NCBI GenBank assembly: GCA_018398575.1
Contig: JAGTXZ010000020.1
Location: forward strand, 1 to 64,000
Source of the DNA: Ampelomyces quisqualis
Taxonomy: Eukaryota > Ascomycota > Dothideomycetes > Pleosporales > Phaeosphaeriaceae
Length of the DNA stretch: 64,000 bases
Direction: 5' to 3'
Both the position numbers and the translations under genes were made by a program. Position 1 is the first letter of the stretch. Each line of letters begins with the position of its first letter. A model generated the notes under the pieces. It saw only the letters and a list, made by a program, of their open reading frames with translations. It had not been told where the DNA came from and did no database searches. Below, piece by piece: positions 33,701-44,039 of the stretch.

Positions 33701-34735
33701 CTGGTCATAGGGTGCAATGCACGTCAAAACATTTGAAATGTCAACACCTCCAAATCGGTTGAACATTACATGCCACAGGTATTGACACCAAGAGAATTCC
33801 ACGAAGTCGCTAGCTCGACTTTTGGCTGCGCTGAGGAGACGTTGTCTAAGAAACGTGGTCTGAGAAACCGTTGTCTGAGAAACCGTTGAACGTAAGAATC
33901 ACTATCAGTATCGCCCCAATTTCAGCATCGCATGATGGGAAGATGGCACGCTAGATCTGCTCCACTCTGCAACAAGCTGCCCTGACTGACTAGTGCTTGT
34001 GGGCTTCGAGAATATGGAATGGCATGAAATGAGGCAATCATATCATAACCACTCAATTACACTGATCATACAGTGTGCAGAAGGAGCAAAGATAGGTAGT
34101 GAGTCGTCAGATTCCAAGCTCCAACTGGCCTCCGTTAACTCTGCGTTACACAATGTGCGACTTCTGGCACGTGCGTGTGTCCGTTGTGTGACAGCCTATG
34201 TGTCTGTTCCCTCTCTTTGAGCCATCTGGCCTCGACCACGGGAAGCAGGCGGACCGGTCGTCAATGCGCATATTCGAGCATGTGGGTCGAAACAAGTGAG
34301 AGATTCGAGATTCTAGAATGGCATCTCCAGGGCAATACTAGGGACCTTGCTCAATCGGTCGCGCAAGCATCCGCCAAGCTGCCGTCTTGGGACTGTAGAG
34401 CCTCAATCCTATACTCTGAGTGGCGGCAGCACGATGTTGCCACATTGCTACGGTCATATCCGAGCACGTCCGACATTGAGTTGGCCAACAGGATGGTAAC
34501 CGGAACGCACTAAGACCGCGCTACAGTGGAATGTAGGTTCTGAGCACAGCGGGTCGAGAACAAGCACCGGAACACTACTCGGTACTCAGGATGCAATGTG
34601 TGGTTCTGAAGCATGGCCGCTACTGTGCAGATTGACAGATATCGCGATGTAGCCAAGGAATCGTTGGGAATTGGGTACCACGGCATTCGTTCCGAAGGGT
34701 GCGAAAGTACCTATAAAGCATCGAAGCATGACCCT
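33701..34735. other. Intergenic, no gene seen
   Basis: Holds upstream sequence of the WSC gene and 3' sequence of the LRR gene. A 15-base unit (GTCTGAGAAACCGTT-like) is repeated about three times at 33,840-33,884. A 112-codon plus frame at 34,175-34,513 has no protein-like features. Confidence 0.5.
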
Positions 34736-36385
34736 CTACTGCCAGGCGAACTCGTCTGGCCGTTTGAGCATGGCATTTGGTACGCAACCCCAAGAGCAAA
34801 CCTCAACTTTGAATGGCAAGACATTCCGCTTTTGCGTGAGCCACCATTCGATCCATTCTGCTCGTGTGACAACGTACTCCCTCTTGCATATATTGCACTT
34901 CTTGAATTCACCATAGCCGCCAGCGTCGTTTCTTTCCGCTTGCCTGAGCAAGGCATCTGCGGCAAGTGGAACGGGATCGCCTATGTGACACCGCAGGTTA
35001 TCGATGGAAAGATGTTCTCCGTGTCTGTAGCGGAGCGCATTGTGGAGAGACATTGTGAGCAATGAGGTGACGACCTTGGGATTTGGTGGAGCGAACCAAT
35101 ACGAGGCACCAATACCACAAGTGCCGAAAGTCGTATCAGTAAAGACAGCAAATTTCTCGCGGCTGGACAAAGGCAGCTTTGCAGAACCGCTGAGAAGCCC
35201 GCCAGTCTGGTCAAAGTAGCTCACCTGAGTTCGCGCGATGTAAAGTGGCATCTGATCAACGCTGTTCAAGACGTGCGAGTTGGGATGATGCTCAAAAGAC
35301 TTGTCCATCACATTGCCAGAGCGATATTGCCCATAGGCTTTGTGGCCGCAGAAGGTACGCAGGGACCATATAAACATATCTCTTTCTCGTTCTGGTCCAG
35401 ACAAGGGCAATTGCCGGACCTGTGTACCGAAATCTGCATCCCGATTGTCGTATAGCGAGTCGCGAACTGATTGGCTTTGGCTGGGATCCAGCCCGCTGAT
35501 CAATCGCGGGATGTCGGGTATTAGCCAGGGCACTCCACTGTCGCCAAGGATACTCAAATTGTGCGCCGGGTCAGAGAAGTGTCTCAAGAAGTCAAATGGC
35601 AACCACCTGATTTGGTTCAGGGAAATGTTGAGTTCTCGGAGATTTCGAAGATTGCAAATTTGTGCTGGGAGCTCCTCGATATTGTTCCCCGTCAAGACTA
35701 GAGTGGTGAGATTCTGCACATGGAACAGCGACGGCGTGAGGCGGTGTAGGCGATTATGGCTCAAGTTGACATACAGCTCAGGTACCATGGACCGATACTG
35801 GCCTTCTGCTGGGACTTCGTTGCCTGGATCCGGTGAGTTCTTGATGACTGACGCCAGCTGTCCTATCCTCCTGATGTCGCAGTCCTTTAGAGAACTATGG
35901 CTGAAGTCGTACACCAGCGAGTTCTTGTCGAGACCTGCGTACAGCGTGTTACAGAACACTTCCTCCTCTTTGCCGAGCGGATGTTGTTCTAGGCCGTCTT
36001 CAGCAGGCATATCGCATTGCCCATGGAGATCGAAAGGCGATTTGTGTGGGGGGAGCAGCGCTTCGGAGCCGTCGGAGCCATCGCTCATCATGTACACGCC
36101 CGAGTCGAAGTTGCGTGTCATTCTCGTCTTCTTGGAATTTGGTGTGTTGTGCGCAGAGTCAGCATTGTCCCACCACGTGCCTTTGCGCTTGTTCTTGAAG
36201 ATGCGCGGCGACTGATAGTTGACGAGATCAGCTGATTCGCGGGAGTCGTCACTAGAGAAAAGTGGCGGGGGAGAGCTCGATTTGGGCGACAAGGCGTCGT
36301 TTTGGTGCTCGAAGAAGGGTGAACTGGGTGCGTTGGTCCATGTCGCGTGTGGTGGTGACGATGGGGGTACTGGATCACTGTCCAT
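34736..36385 (-). CDS. Leucine-rich-repeat protein with Cys-rich C-terminus
   Basis: Single-exon frame of 549 residues from ATG at 36,385. The first 130 residues are Ser/Pro-rich and probably disordered. Leucine-rich repeats follow at about residues 205-275 (LYVNLSHNRLHRLTPSLF, LTTLVLTGNNIEELPAQICN, LRELNISLNQIRWLPFDFL). The C-terminal part is conserved in ascomycete LRR proteins of this type, with CNICKREYVVTRAEWIEWW and CSWGCVP, a possible zinc-binding Cys set. No signal peptide or membrane span, so it is probably intracellular. The LRRs suggest protein binding; the exact role is unknown. It is the last intact gene before the RIP-damaged block. Confidence 0.85.
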   Translation of the reverse strand: MDSDPVPPSSPPHATWTNAPSSPFFEHQNDALSPKSSSPPPLFSSDDSRESADLVNYQSPRIFKNKRKGTWWDNADSAHNTPNSKKTRMTRNFDSGVYMMSDGSDGSEALLPPHKSPFDLHGQCDMPAEDGLEQHPLGKEEEVFCNTLYAGLDKNSLVYDFSHSSLKDCDIRRIGQLASVIKNSPDPGNEVPAEGQYRSMVPELYVNLSHNRLHRLTPSLFHVQNLTTLVLTGNNIEELPAQICNLRNLRELNISLNQIRWLPFDFLRHFSDPAHNLSILGDSGVPWLIPDIPRLISGLDPSQSQSVRDSLYDNRDADFGTQVRQLPLSGPERERDMFIWSLRTFCGHKAYGQYRSGNVMDKSFEHHPNSHVLNSVDQMPLYIARTQVSYFDQTGGLLSGSAKLPLSSREKFAVFTDTTFGTCGIGASYWFAPPNPKVVTSLLTMSLHNALRYRHGEHLSIDNLRCHIGDPVPLAADALLRQAERNDAGGYGEFKKCNICKREYVVTRAEWIEWWLTQKRNVLPFKVEVCSWGCVPNAMLKRPDEFAWQ

Positions 36386-36735
36386 GTTGGGAGGTAAGCT
36401 TGGTTAGTGTAGGGGAATTAATGCGATGCATCTACGAAGGGAGCCGTCATAGGAATGTGCTGGAGACGGAGAGGGGTCTTGGAGAGGATGAAGGGAAATG
36501 GCGGCGACCAGCGCGTCGACGGTTTGGACCTTGACGCGACCGACCCCGCTAGTTGAGATGAACCAGGGGTCCCCAAAAAATGCGGTGGTCATAGATGGTC
36601 CGCGCCGGGAGACGTTACGCCGCACCCCCATAAGAAGTATCCCACACCCCCATAAGCCCGATCGGGCTTAAGGTAACGCAGCCAAGGCGCGCAAATCCAC
36701 ATCAAGATCCTTTTGCCAGCACATCTTAATATAGC
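36386..36735. other. Right border of the gene island
   Basis: Upstream region of the LRR gene and the compositional border. It contains ACCCCCATAAG twice (near 36,624 and 36,645), the 18-base palindrome at 36,653-36,670, and then GC-balanced sequence ending at about 36,735. Confidence 0.6.
36653..36670. repeat. 18-base perfect palindrome at island border
   Basis: TAAGCCCGATCGGGCTTA equals its own reverse complement. It follows two copies of ACCCCCATAAG and lies about 65 bases from the switch to RIP-type DNA. It may be a transposon end or a hairpin site. Confidence 0.7.
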
Positions 36736-38865
36736 AAAATGTATTGTATTAAATGTATTATACAGGCTATAGATGTTACTCTATTATATAATCTTATTCT
36801 TTTTCCTAAAGCGTACTGTTGCTAGCGTAGCCATACGCGCAGCTTAGAACTAAGAACCTAAAGCTGTAATCCTTTCCTTAGCTTGCTGTTCCTGTATAGA
36901 GTTTTAGTATATTTATAGTAGTAGGTAGGTAAAAGTAAGAGTAAACGTTTAGAAGTAGTAACAATTAGAGTGTATATAGCTGCTACGCGTGTAGCTGCTG
37001 TATGTATACATAGCCTACTAGAGCTATTAATAGCTATCTTGTTGCATCTATATTAGTGTAAAAACTAGTGTTCTAATATAGTAGGTAATATAGATAAGGT
37101 AGTAGATAAGGTAGTAGATAAGGTAGTAGATAAGGTAGTAGATAAGGCAGTAGATAAGGCAGCGCAGTACCTTACTACTACTACTACTACTACTACTACT
37201 ATAGTAGCGCTTATTATAGTATTAGATTCTAGTGCGCTACTACCTGTGTATAATAATTGTAATATTAGTATTACAGATATAGAGGTAGTAGTAGGCAGGC
37301 TATAGGTATTAGTACTACTGTTACTAGCAGTGCGCAAGAAGTAGTAACTTAGGTAGCGCTTAAGGTTAAATTTACTTACTAAACGTATACGTTTAGCACT
37401 AATGTTATAGCTAGAGTTACTATGCGTTATAGTAATATAGCAGGCAGAGTACTATAATTATTATTATCTAGCTACTTAAATAAGCTAGGCTTATAGCAGT
37501 TACCTTACGCGCTAGTACCTTACTTATAGCTTGTATTTTGTAGTATTATAGTAACAACAATGCGTAGCTTAAGTAATTAGGCTAGCTGCTTAATATAAAG
37601 TTATTAAGATTAATTAACCTACTAATAGACGTTAAAATTACTAGGTTATAGCGCCTTACCTAACTTCTCTAGCTTTATTAACTTATAGTAACAAGGCATA
37701 CTAAGTAACAACGTATAGTAGCTTCTATAAGGCTTTAGAGTATATATAAGGTTAGCCTATTACTTCTTAAGCTTATTATAGGCGTAGTATTATTGTTTTA
37801 CTATATACGTAAGTGTGTACTAAGTTACACGCTAAAATATAGCAGTAAATAATAAGTTCTAGTAGTTATAGTAAAGCTAATAGTTAGCTTAAGCGTCTGC
37901 TATAGTATTATACCTTACGTGCTTGTTATAAAATGTGTAAAGCTACTAATAAAGCTATAGAATGTTAGCCTAGCTGCTACTTAGCTAGTCTTTAATAACG
38001 TAGTATGCACCTTTAGCTCTACTTAACTTAAGAAGTCTATAATAGAGAGCTGTATTAACAAAGTAGCTTATAAGCTTATTAGCGTGCTAGCTAAGCTAGT
38101 AGTAGGCTATAAGATACTTATAAGTAACTAGAGCTATGTCTTTAACTATAGTAAGGTAAGCTTTATAGTCTGCAATAGTTAGAGATAATAGAAGCTAATA
38201 GAAAAGCTTTATAAAGTCTATTATATCTTCTAAGTTAACCTAGAGCCTGCTTTATTATATATAGCTATAGCTATACTTAGGTTTACTATGTAAGTAAGCT
38301 AATATATCTATAAGAGGTTTATATAGCAGTAAAGTTATAAGATAATAATAGTAGTATAAGTAGAAGTAAGTTAATTTCTATTCTGCTACTTTAGTGCAGA
38401 ACTACTCTTTTGTAGATACAACTAGACGCATATTCTTACAACTAGAATATACTAAGTCTGCACTAGTGTAGCGCTGTTAAGACGCTAGGGCAGCTATGCG
38501 CGTTCTACGCGTAAAGACACTAGAGTAGCGTTGTTATAGTATAGGCGCATTACTGCGCAACTAATAGCTCTACGCTATAGTATTCTTATAACTATTCTTT
38601 TTCTTTTAGAATTACTATTCTAGTAATTTATATAATGTTAGGTCTTGTTAGTGCGTGCCTAACGTTGTTGTTATAAAGGCTGTTATTATACTAAGGCTAA
38701 AACTCTAGGTAAATCTAAGAGGTAGCTAGTAGCTATAGTAATAGTAGAGATATAGTAAAACTTTGTGTGCGTAATCTCTTCTGTTCTTTTAGTAACAACT
38801 GTATTATTCTACTACTATACTATCTACTAGCTCTACGCTATTACAATCTTATTATACCTATATTA
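36736..38865. other. RIP-damaged DNA, element not identified
   Basis: AT-rich, TCA/TGA-poor sequence without recognisable motifs apart from the short repeats at 37,091-37,201. In the minus orientation of the older chromovirus, its 3' LTR should lie here or nearby, but I could not delimit it. Confidence 0.6.
37091..37201. repeat. 12-bp repeat (6 copies) followed by ACT microsatellite
   Basis: GATAAGGTAGTA is repeated six times with GATAAGGCAGTA-type variants, then about ten ACT units follow. In one plus frame it reads Asp-Lys-Val-Val repeats then poly-Thr, so it may be a remnant of a low-complexity protein region. Confidence 0.75.
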
Positions 38866-38869
38866 ATTA

Positions 38870-39990
38870 TTATAAGTACTACGCCTACTCTGCCTACTAC
38901 TTCTACTGTCTTTATAAGTAGTATAACGCTAGCGTTGCAACGTTACTAACCTAGTGCTTAGGCTACGCCTATTACCTGCTGTAGTAGCGTCTCTAATATT
39001 AAGTTAGTAATTTTAATTTGCTTCTGCTGCGCTAAAGGCTTAAGGCTTACTAGCACTTATTATAACTTTGTAGTTAGTAGCCTGCGCTATAGCTCTTGCT
39101 AGGGCAAGTAGAAGCCCTGCTCTAAGGTCTTTACTAATTTTATTAAAGGCTAGAATACTATCTACTAGTAGCAGTAGCGCCTTACTGCTAAAAAAGAGCC
39201 TAATCTTATTGTAGTTGCTGCGTAGAAGACGTTGCTGCGCTAGTAGACTAGCTTAGTAGAGCTTTTTTTGCGCATAGAAGTTAAGTATAGAAGTTGTTGT
39301 TAGCCTAAAGGTAATAAGATCTAAATTCTGCAGGTTAAAGTAACTAACTACCTGTCTACTACAGTAAAAAGTATCTTTAACTTACTATAGGCTTAAGTAA
39401 GTTATTTTTTCTATTTCTTATAGTTGCTGCGCTAGTGTTCTAATAGCGTCTAGGCTAACTTTTCTTCTCTTAGCAAGGCTAACACGTAGTCTAACTCTAA
39501 CCTTAATATAGAAGAGAAAAAGTCTTTCTCTAGGTCTAAGCCTAGGTCTAAGAGTAGTAGTAGTAGTAGTAGGAGTAGAGATAGAGATAAAACTTCTCTC
39601 TAGAAGAGCCCTAGCCTTGTACCTTCTCTTAAGAAGAAAAGCAAGAGTAAGGCTAAAGCTAAGGCTAAGGCTAAGCCTAAGGCTAAACCTAAGCCTAAGC
39701 CTAAGCCTAAGGCTAAACCTAAGCCTAAGCCTAAGCCTAAGAAGTGCCTAGCTTTAGCTAGTCTTGCTAAGGAGCCTGCGTCTAAGCGCGTTAAGGGCTT
39801 AGACCTATTAAGTTACCTAGTGTGCGCTGTAACAGCGTTAGCAAAGAGTAAAGTCTTATTAGAGTTAGGTAATATTATTTTCTAAGAACAGTAGGAAGAG
39901 GTAGAGAATAGAAGGCTTAGTAATAATTTACTAGGCTTTTTAAGCTTCTATAAGGCTAATAAAGATAATAATAAGTTTCTAAGCTAAGCT
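38870..39990 (+). pseudogene. Antisense Lys-Pro/Arg-Ser-rich frame of the older chromovirus
   Basis: One plus-strand frame of about 370 codons, broken only by TAG/TAA. The start part has a Cys cluster (CFCCAKG) and a helical Gln/Lys region. An Arg-Ser stretch (SRSKPRSKSSSSSRSRDRDK) follows, then a Lys-Ala/Lys-Pro repeat from a tandem AAGGCT/AAGCCT hexamer (39,640-39,750) and a helical tail. It lies antisense to, and just beyond, the chromodomain end of the older element's pol (40,180), i.e. between pol and the expected 3' LTR. The hexamer could be a plain repeat, but the flanking frame looks protein-like. Confidence 0.4.
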
Positions 39991-40179
39991 AGTAGTTATA
40001 CTTAGCTGCGCTACTAGAGCGCTAGCAGTGCGTTAGTAAGGCGCCTTTATTTTCTTATATTTTTTTTTTCTTTTTGTTTTTTTTTCTCTTTCTTTTTTTT
40101 TTTATATATTAATTATATAAGTAATTAATCTTCTCTCTAGTTATACTTCTCTATAAGTAATTTGTCTATATCTTTTTAA

Positions 40180-42598
40180 TTATCTTATTTGTTATATTCT
40201 AAGGGCTAGCCTTTCTATTTTACTAGGTAATTTACTAAACGCTTGTCGCGCCTCTTTACTAATATAGCTTTAACCTTATAGCGTTATTGCAGCTCCTTAC
40301 TATTATCTAGATTAACAGGCCTAGGTAAAGTTAACTCTTCTTCCTTCCTAGCTACAAATAGCTAGAGCAAGGAGGTATAGAATACTAGGTAGATTCTTAT
40401 ATAGAATAGAAGTAAGATCCTAAAAGCTTATAAGCTAATTTACTCTTTTACTAAAAAGAAGCCTATTTAGCGCAGCAACAGCTTTTTGCTAGCGCTGCGC
40501 AAGCGCAGATGCTTTGTTAATAAGAGGACTATATCCTCTAGTTTAAACTCTTAGAGCCTATATTTTGTATTGTAATATTGTTCCTAGTATTGCAAACTTT
40601 TGTTCTAGTAATTAGCTAAAGCGTCCTAAGTTTATATAAGCTTCTGCAACCTTTCTTTAATGCTAGAAACTTTAGTAGGCGCTGTTAGCTTGCAGTTAAG
40701 GCGCAGGTAGAACCTATAGCAGGCAAAGAATAGAGATACTTCTAATATAGCCTGTCTAGTATTATTATATATAAACTCTACTAGTAACAAAAGGTGTACT
40801 TAGTTATTAGGTTAATTGCTTACAAAAGCTCTTAAGTATTACTCTAGTGTTTAATTTTAACACTCTGTTTAGCTATCTGTTTACAGATAGAAGGTAGTGC
40901 TAAGCTAGCGCTTTACCTTTACTATAAAGTAGAAGTCTGCTTAGAACTAAGAAGTAAAGACACTCTCTTAATCTAATACAATACCTTTAGGTAAGCTAAA
41001 GAATTGTATAACGTGTTCTAAGAATAGATCTACTAATTATAAGGTAGTAACTGTTTTTTATGTAGAGATATACTTAGCTATTTTTGTGTACTTATTAACT
41101 ATAACAAGTATTACGTTATATACAACGCTATAGCGCTTAGCAAGTAGTAGGCCTATAACAAAATCTATTGTAATTTCTTACTATAGTCTCTAAGGTTAAG
41201 GAAGCGCGTTTAACACGCTAGCAGAGCGCTGCTTAAGTAACTTTGTGCCTTAGCACACTAAGTAAAAGTTAATGTACTTCTTAAGCTCTTTCTTAAGCCT
41301 AAGCTAATAGTAGTATTAGGCTATAAGCTTAAGCGTTTTAGCCTGCTTAAAATAGCTAGTAAGTAGATTATTATAATACAGCTTAAGAAGCTTAGCTCTA
41401 AAGGCTAGTTCTAGTAGAATATATAATTAGTCCTTAAACTAAAGGCTGCCTAAAGCGTTAAGCTTCTAGTGCCTTAGCCGTTTACTATTACCTTAACAGG
41501 CAGACGCTAGAGATTTAATATCTCTGCGTATTACAACTACTTCTAAGTTATTCTGTTATACTTATACATAGATTTTAAAGAAGAACTTAGAGAGTTTCTT
41601 ATAAGCTAACCTTTCTAAGGCTGCAGCTCTTGCTTATAACTGCGTAACCCTTTAGGCTATTACTAGTCTACCCTTAGAAATCTTCTAATTAGAGCTGTAG
41701 CTCTTAGCTGTTGCCTTAACGCTGTGCGTTAGGCTTTGTAACTACGTAACCCTTTTAGCTATTACTAGTCTGCTCTTAGAAATCTCTTAATTAAGGCTAT
41801 AGCTTATAGCTATTGCCTTAACGCTGTGCGCTAGGCTTATAGAAACATCTTTATTAAGATGTAGAGTGCCTGCTTACTATTAAGCTGTTGTCTAGCTTTC
41901 TACTAACGCTAGCTCCTTACTAAGTAGCTTAGCTTAAGTTCTTGCTAGCTGCAACTTCTTTTGTAGTGCTAGCAACATGTCTAATAGTTAAACATCTAGC
42001 GTGTTACTGTTGTCTATAGGTTGCCTTAAAGGCCTATCTGTAGGATTTGTCTTTCTAGACTAATACTTAATCTTAAAGTTATAAGCAGCTAGCTTTATTA
42101 TATAGCTAGCCTATCTTTTAGACAGAGTTAACGTGCCTATAAAGCTGCGTAAGTTGTTATAGTCTGTTTATATTTCTAACTAAATTGCTAGCTCTTTAAC
42201 GTAGTAACGCTAGTGCTGCACTACTATAATAATAGTAAGAAGCTTTAGGTTGTATATATAGTAGTTTCTTTCTGTAGGTAAGAGCTTCCTTAACTAGAAG
42301 GCTATAGAGTACTAGTTCTTATCTGCATAGAGTTAGAAGAAGATACTTACTACTCTCTAAATAGAGGCATTAGTTTCTAACTTAGATAAAAGTATATAAT
42401 TATAGTACTGTAAGACAGGCATAGTTATAAACTTGTTGCATAGCTAGCGCTTTGCTTTCTCTATAGCGTTAGGCTAGTTAAAAGAACTAGACTTCTTTTC
42501 TTAAACTAATCCTTTTAGAAGATTAGTAATTAAGCTAATAATAACAAAGAAACTCTATATAAAGCGTTAATAGAAGTTTGCAAAGCCTAAAAAGACTT
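40180..42598 (-). mobile_element. Older Ty3/gypsy chromovirus, 3' half of pol (RNase H, integrase, chromodomain)
   Basis: Read on the minus strand from 42,598: the segment begins VFLGFANFY, the usual RT/RNase H junction. An RNase H-like region follows (FITMPVLQYYNYILLSKLET). Integrase is recognisable around 40,700-41,250 (SLPKGIVLDQESVF and FYPQTDSQTERVLKL), and a chromodomain near 40,180-40,290 (KVKAILVKRRDKRLVNYLVK). TAG/TAA stops abound, so it is dead. The rest of pol and part of gag continue at 56,779 on the other side of the inserted array. Confidence 0.85.
42594..42598. repeat. Target-site duplication, left copy (GACTT)
   Basis: GACTT directly precedes the TG of the first LTR segment and recurs directly after the last LTR at 56,774-56,778. 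This marks the 14.2-kb array as one insertion. Confidence 0.9.
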
Positions 42599-42744
42599 TG
42601 TAACAACACAGGTAGGTACAGCTATTAGAATTGAATTGGATACGTATTAGAAGCATATAGGAGTGCGTGTTGTATCAGAGATTCTAGATTAGCTATATAC
42701 CTATAGGTCTTATACAGAAGGACAAGAGAAACTTGTCCTCTATC
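42599..42744 (-). repeat. Half LTR (R-U5 part)
   Basis: Matches LTR positions 1-146 in plus coordinates, which in element orientation run from the presumed transcription start to the LTR 3' end. It is followed at once by a full LTR. Confidence 0.8.
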
Positions 42745-43043
42745 TATAACAACGCAGGTAGGTACAGCTATCAAGATTGAATTAGATACGTATCAGAGGC
42801 ATATAGGAGTGCGTGTTGTATTAGAGATTCTAGATTGGCTATATACCTATAGGTCTTGTACAGAAGGATAAGAGAAACTTGTCCTCTATCTATGCTATAG
42901 GCTTATATTTATAGTAGGCGTAGCAGCTGAGTTAGAGCGCTGTTAGAGCACTTTTAGTCCTAATCTGCTAGCTTTCTATATAATCTGTTACTAAGCCTTT
43001 ATAAGGTATTAGATATAACATGTGTTTACATGTGCTTGTTACA
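42745..43043 (-). repeat. LTR of copy A (3' LTR in element sense)
   Basis: 299 bases, ending TTGTTACA. Its first bases TATAAC replace TGTAAC, a G-to-A change. It is the least RIP-damaged LTR, retaining several TCA/TGA triplets. Contains the GGACAAG...CTTGTCC hairpin. Confidence 0.88.
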
Positions 43044-43368
43044 TTACTCTTCTTCTTGAAATTAATAGTCTCTATTGATTAGGTCTGTATTAGTGTTGTT
43101 TTAGATACCTCTCTAAATTGTTATAAACTTATATTTACCTTAAGTTTATTTTAAGATAACGTAATATAGCTGTTTGTTATTGTTTTAATCTGCGCGCCAG
43201 CGCGTTTAAAGTTTCTAACTTTACCTTAAGCTTTTTAAGCATATATATAAGGCTGGCCCTCTAGTATACTACTTCTTTATACTCTCTCTCTATATGTTTA
43301 TATACCTATAGCTATCTAACTGCTCTCCTAATTTGGTTGTTAGCTAATTGTTTCTGCAGATACATACA

Positions 43369-43980
43369 ATACCTATTCCTATCTCTCCTAGAGCTTATCT
43401 TCTAGCCTATTAGGTTATTTACCTATAGGCTGCAAGGGCTTTTGCCTGCGGCCATTTTAATATTAAGTTTAGATTCTATTTAGACGTATCTAAGAAGTGT
43501 GCTTATTGTACACTCTTAAATAAGAAGTGTTGCTTAGTTCTTCTATATGCAGGCTAAGAGTATAATAGCCTCTTTAAGGCTCTTAACTGCAGGTTTACTG
43601 CCCTAGGTAGAGATAAGTCTAACAAGGTAGTGTTAGAGCAGGAGGCTGCTGTTAAAGAGGCAGCGTTTCAGTTAGCTACTGTTATGCAAGTAGGCACTGC
43701 ACAGGTAGCTAATATAAATAACGCTAACTTATTAGTTAGCGCTTATTACTAGAGGAAGGAGCTAGCTAGAGAGGTTAGGGCAATAGCCAAGGAGGTTAGG
43801 TCGCTTAGGAGAAGCACAGCTAGGTTAACTAGTGTAGTCGCTTAGCTAGTAGATGTTATAATAGTATTAAGAGCTAATTGGTTAGCAGAGTAGAAGGCAG
43901 GTACTTGTAGCAGGTAGGGCTAGAACAGAGGACAACTAGGTAGTACGTTAGTGTCTATACCTAAGGATTTAGACAGTTAA
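43369..43980 (+). pseudogene. Antisense extra ORF, copy A
   Basis: A 204-codon frame opposite in direction to pol, between pol and the 3' LTR. The start codon is ATA here (ATG in copy B). A Cys/His segment (CGHF, then SKKCAYCTLLNKKCC) is followed by Ala/Glu/Arg-rich helices (AREVRAIAKEVRSLRRS), probably a coiled coil. There are about eight TAG/TAA stops, and at some of the positions where one copy has a stop the other has CAG. Relative to copy B it lacks exactly 24 bases, an in-frame difference. No known family recognised. Confidence 0.6.
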
Positions 43981-44039
43981 GAACGTCCTACTAGTAGCAG
44001 CAACAGTCTACTGTTAGATTTAATAGAAAAGTAAGACTC

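Noticed and set aside
34613..35065. A 150-codon plus-strand frame
   Set aside because: Mostly antisense to the LRR gene's conserved C-terminus.
36736..38865. A long plus-strand frame with only TAG/TAA stops
   Set aside because: In this TGA-poor DNA any frame shows only TAG/TAA, and no motif or charge pattern supports a protein here.
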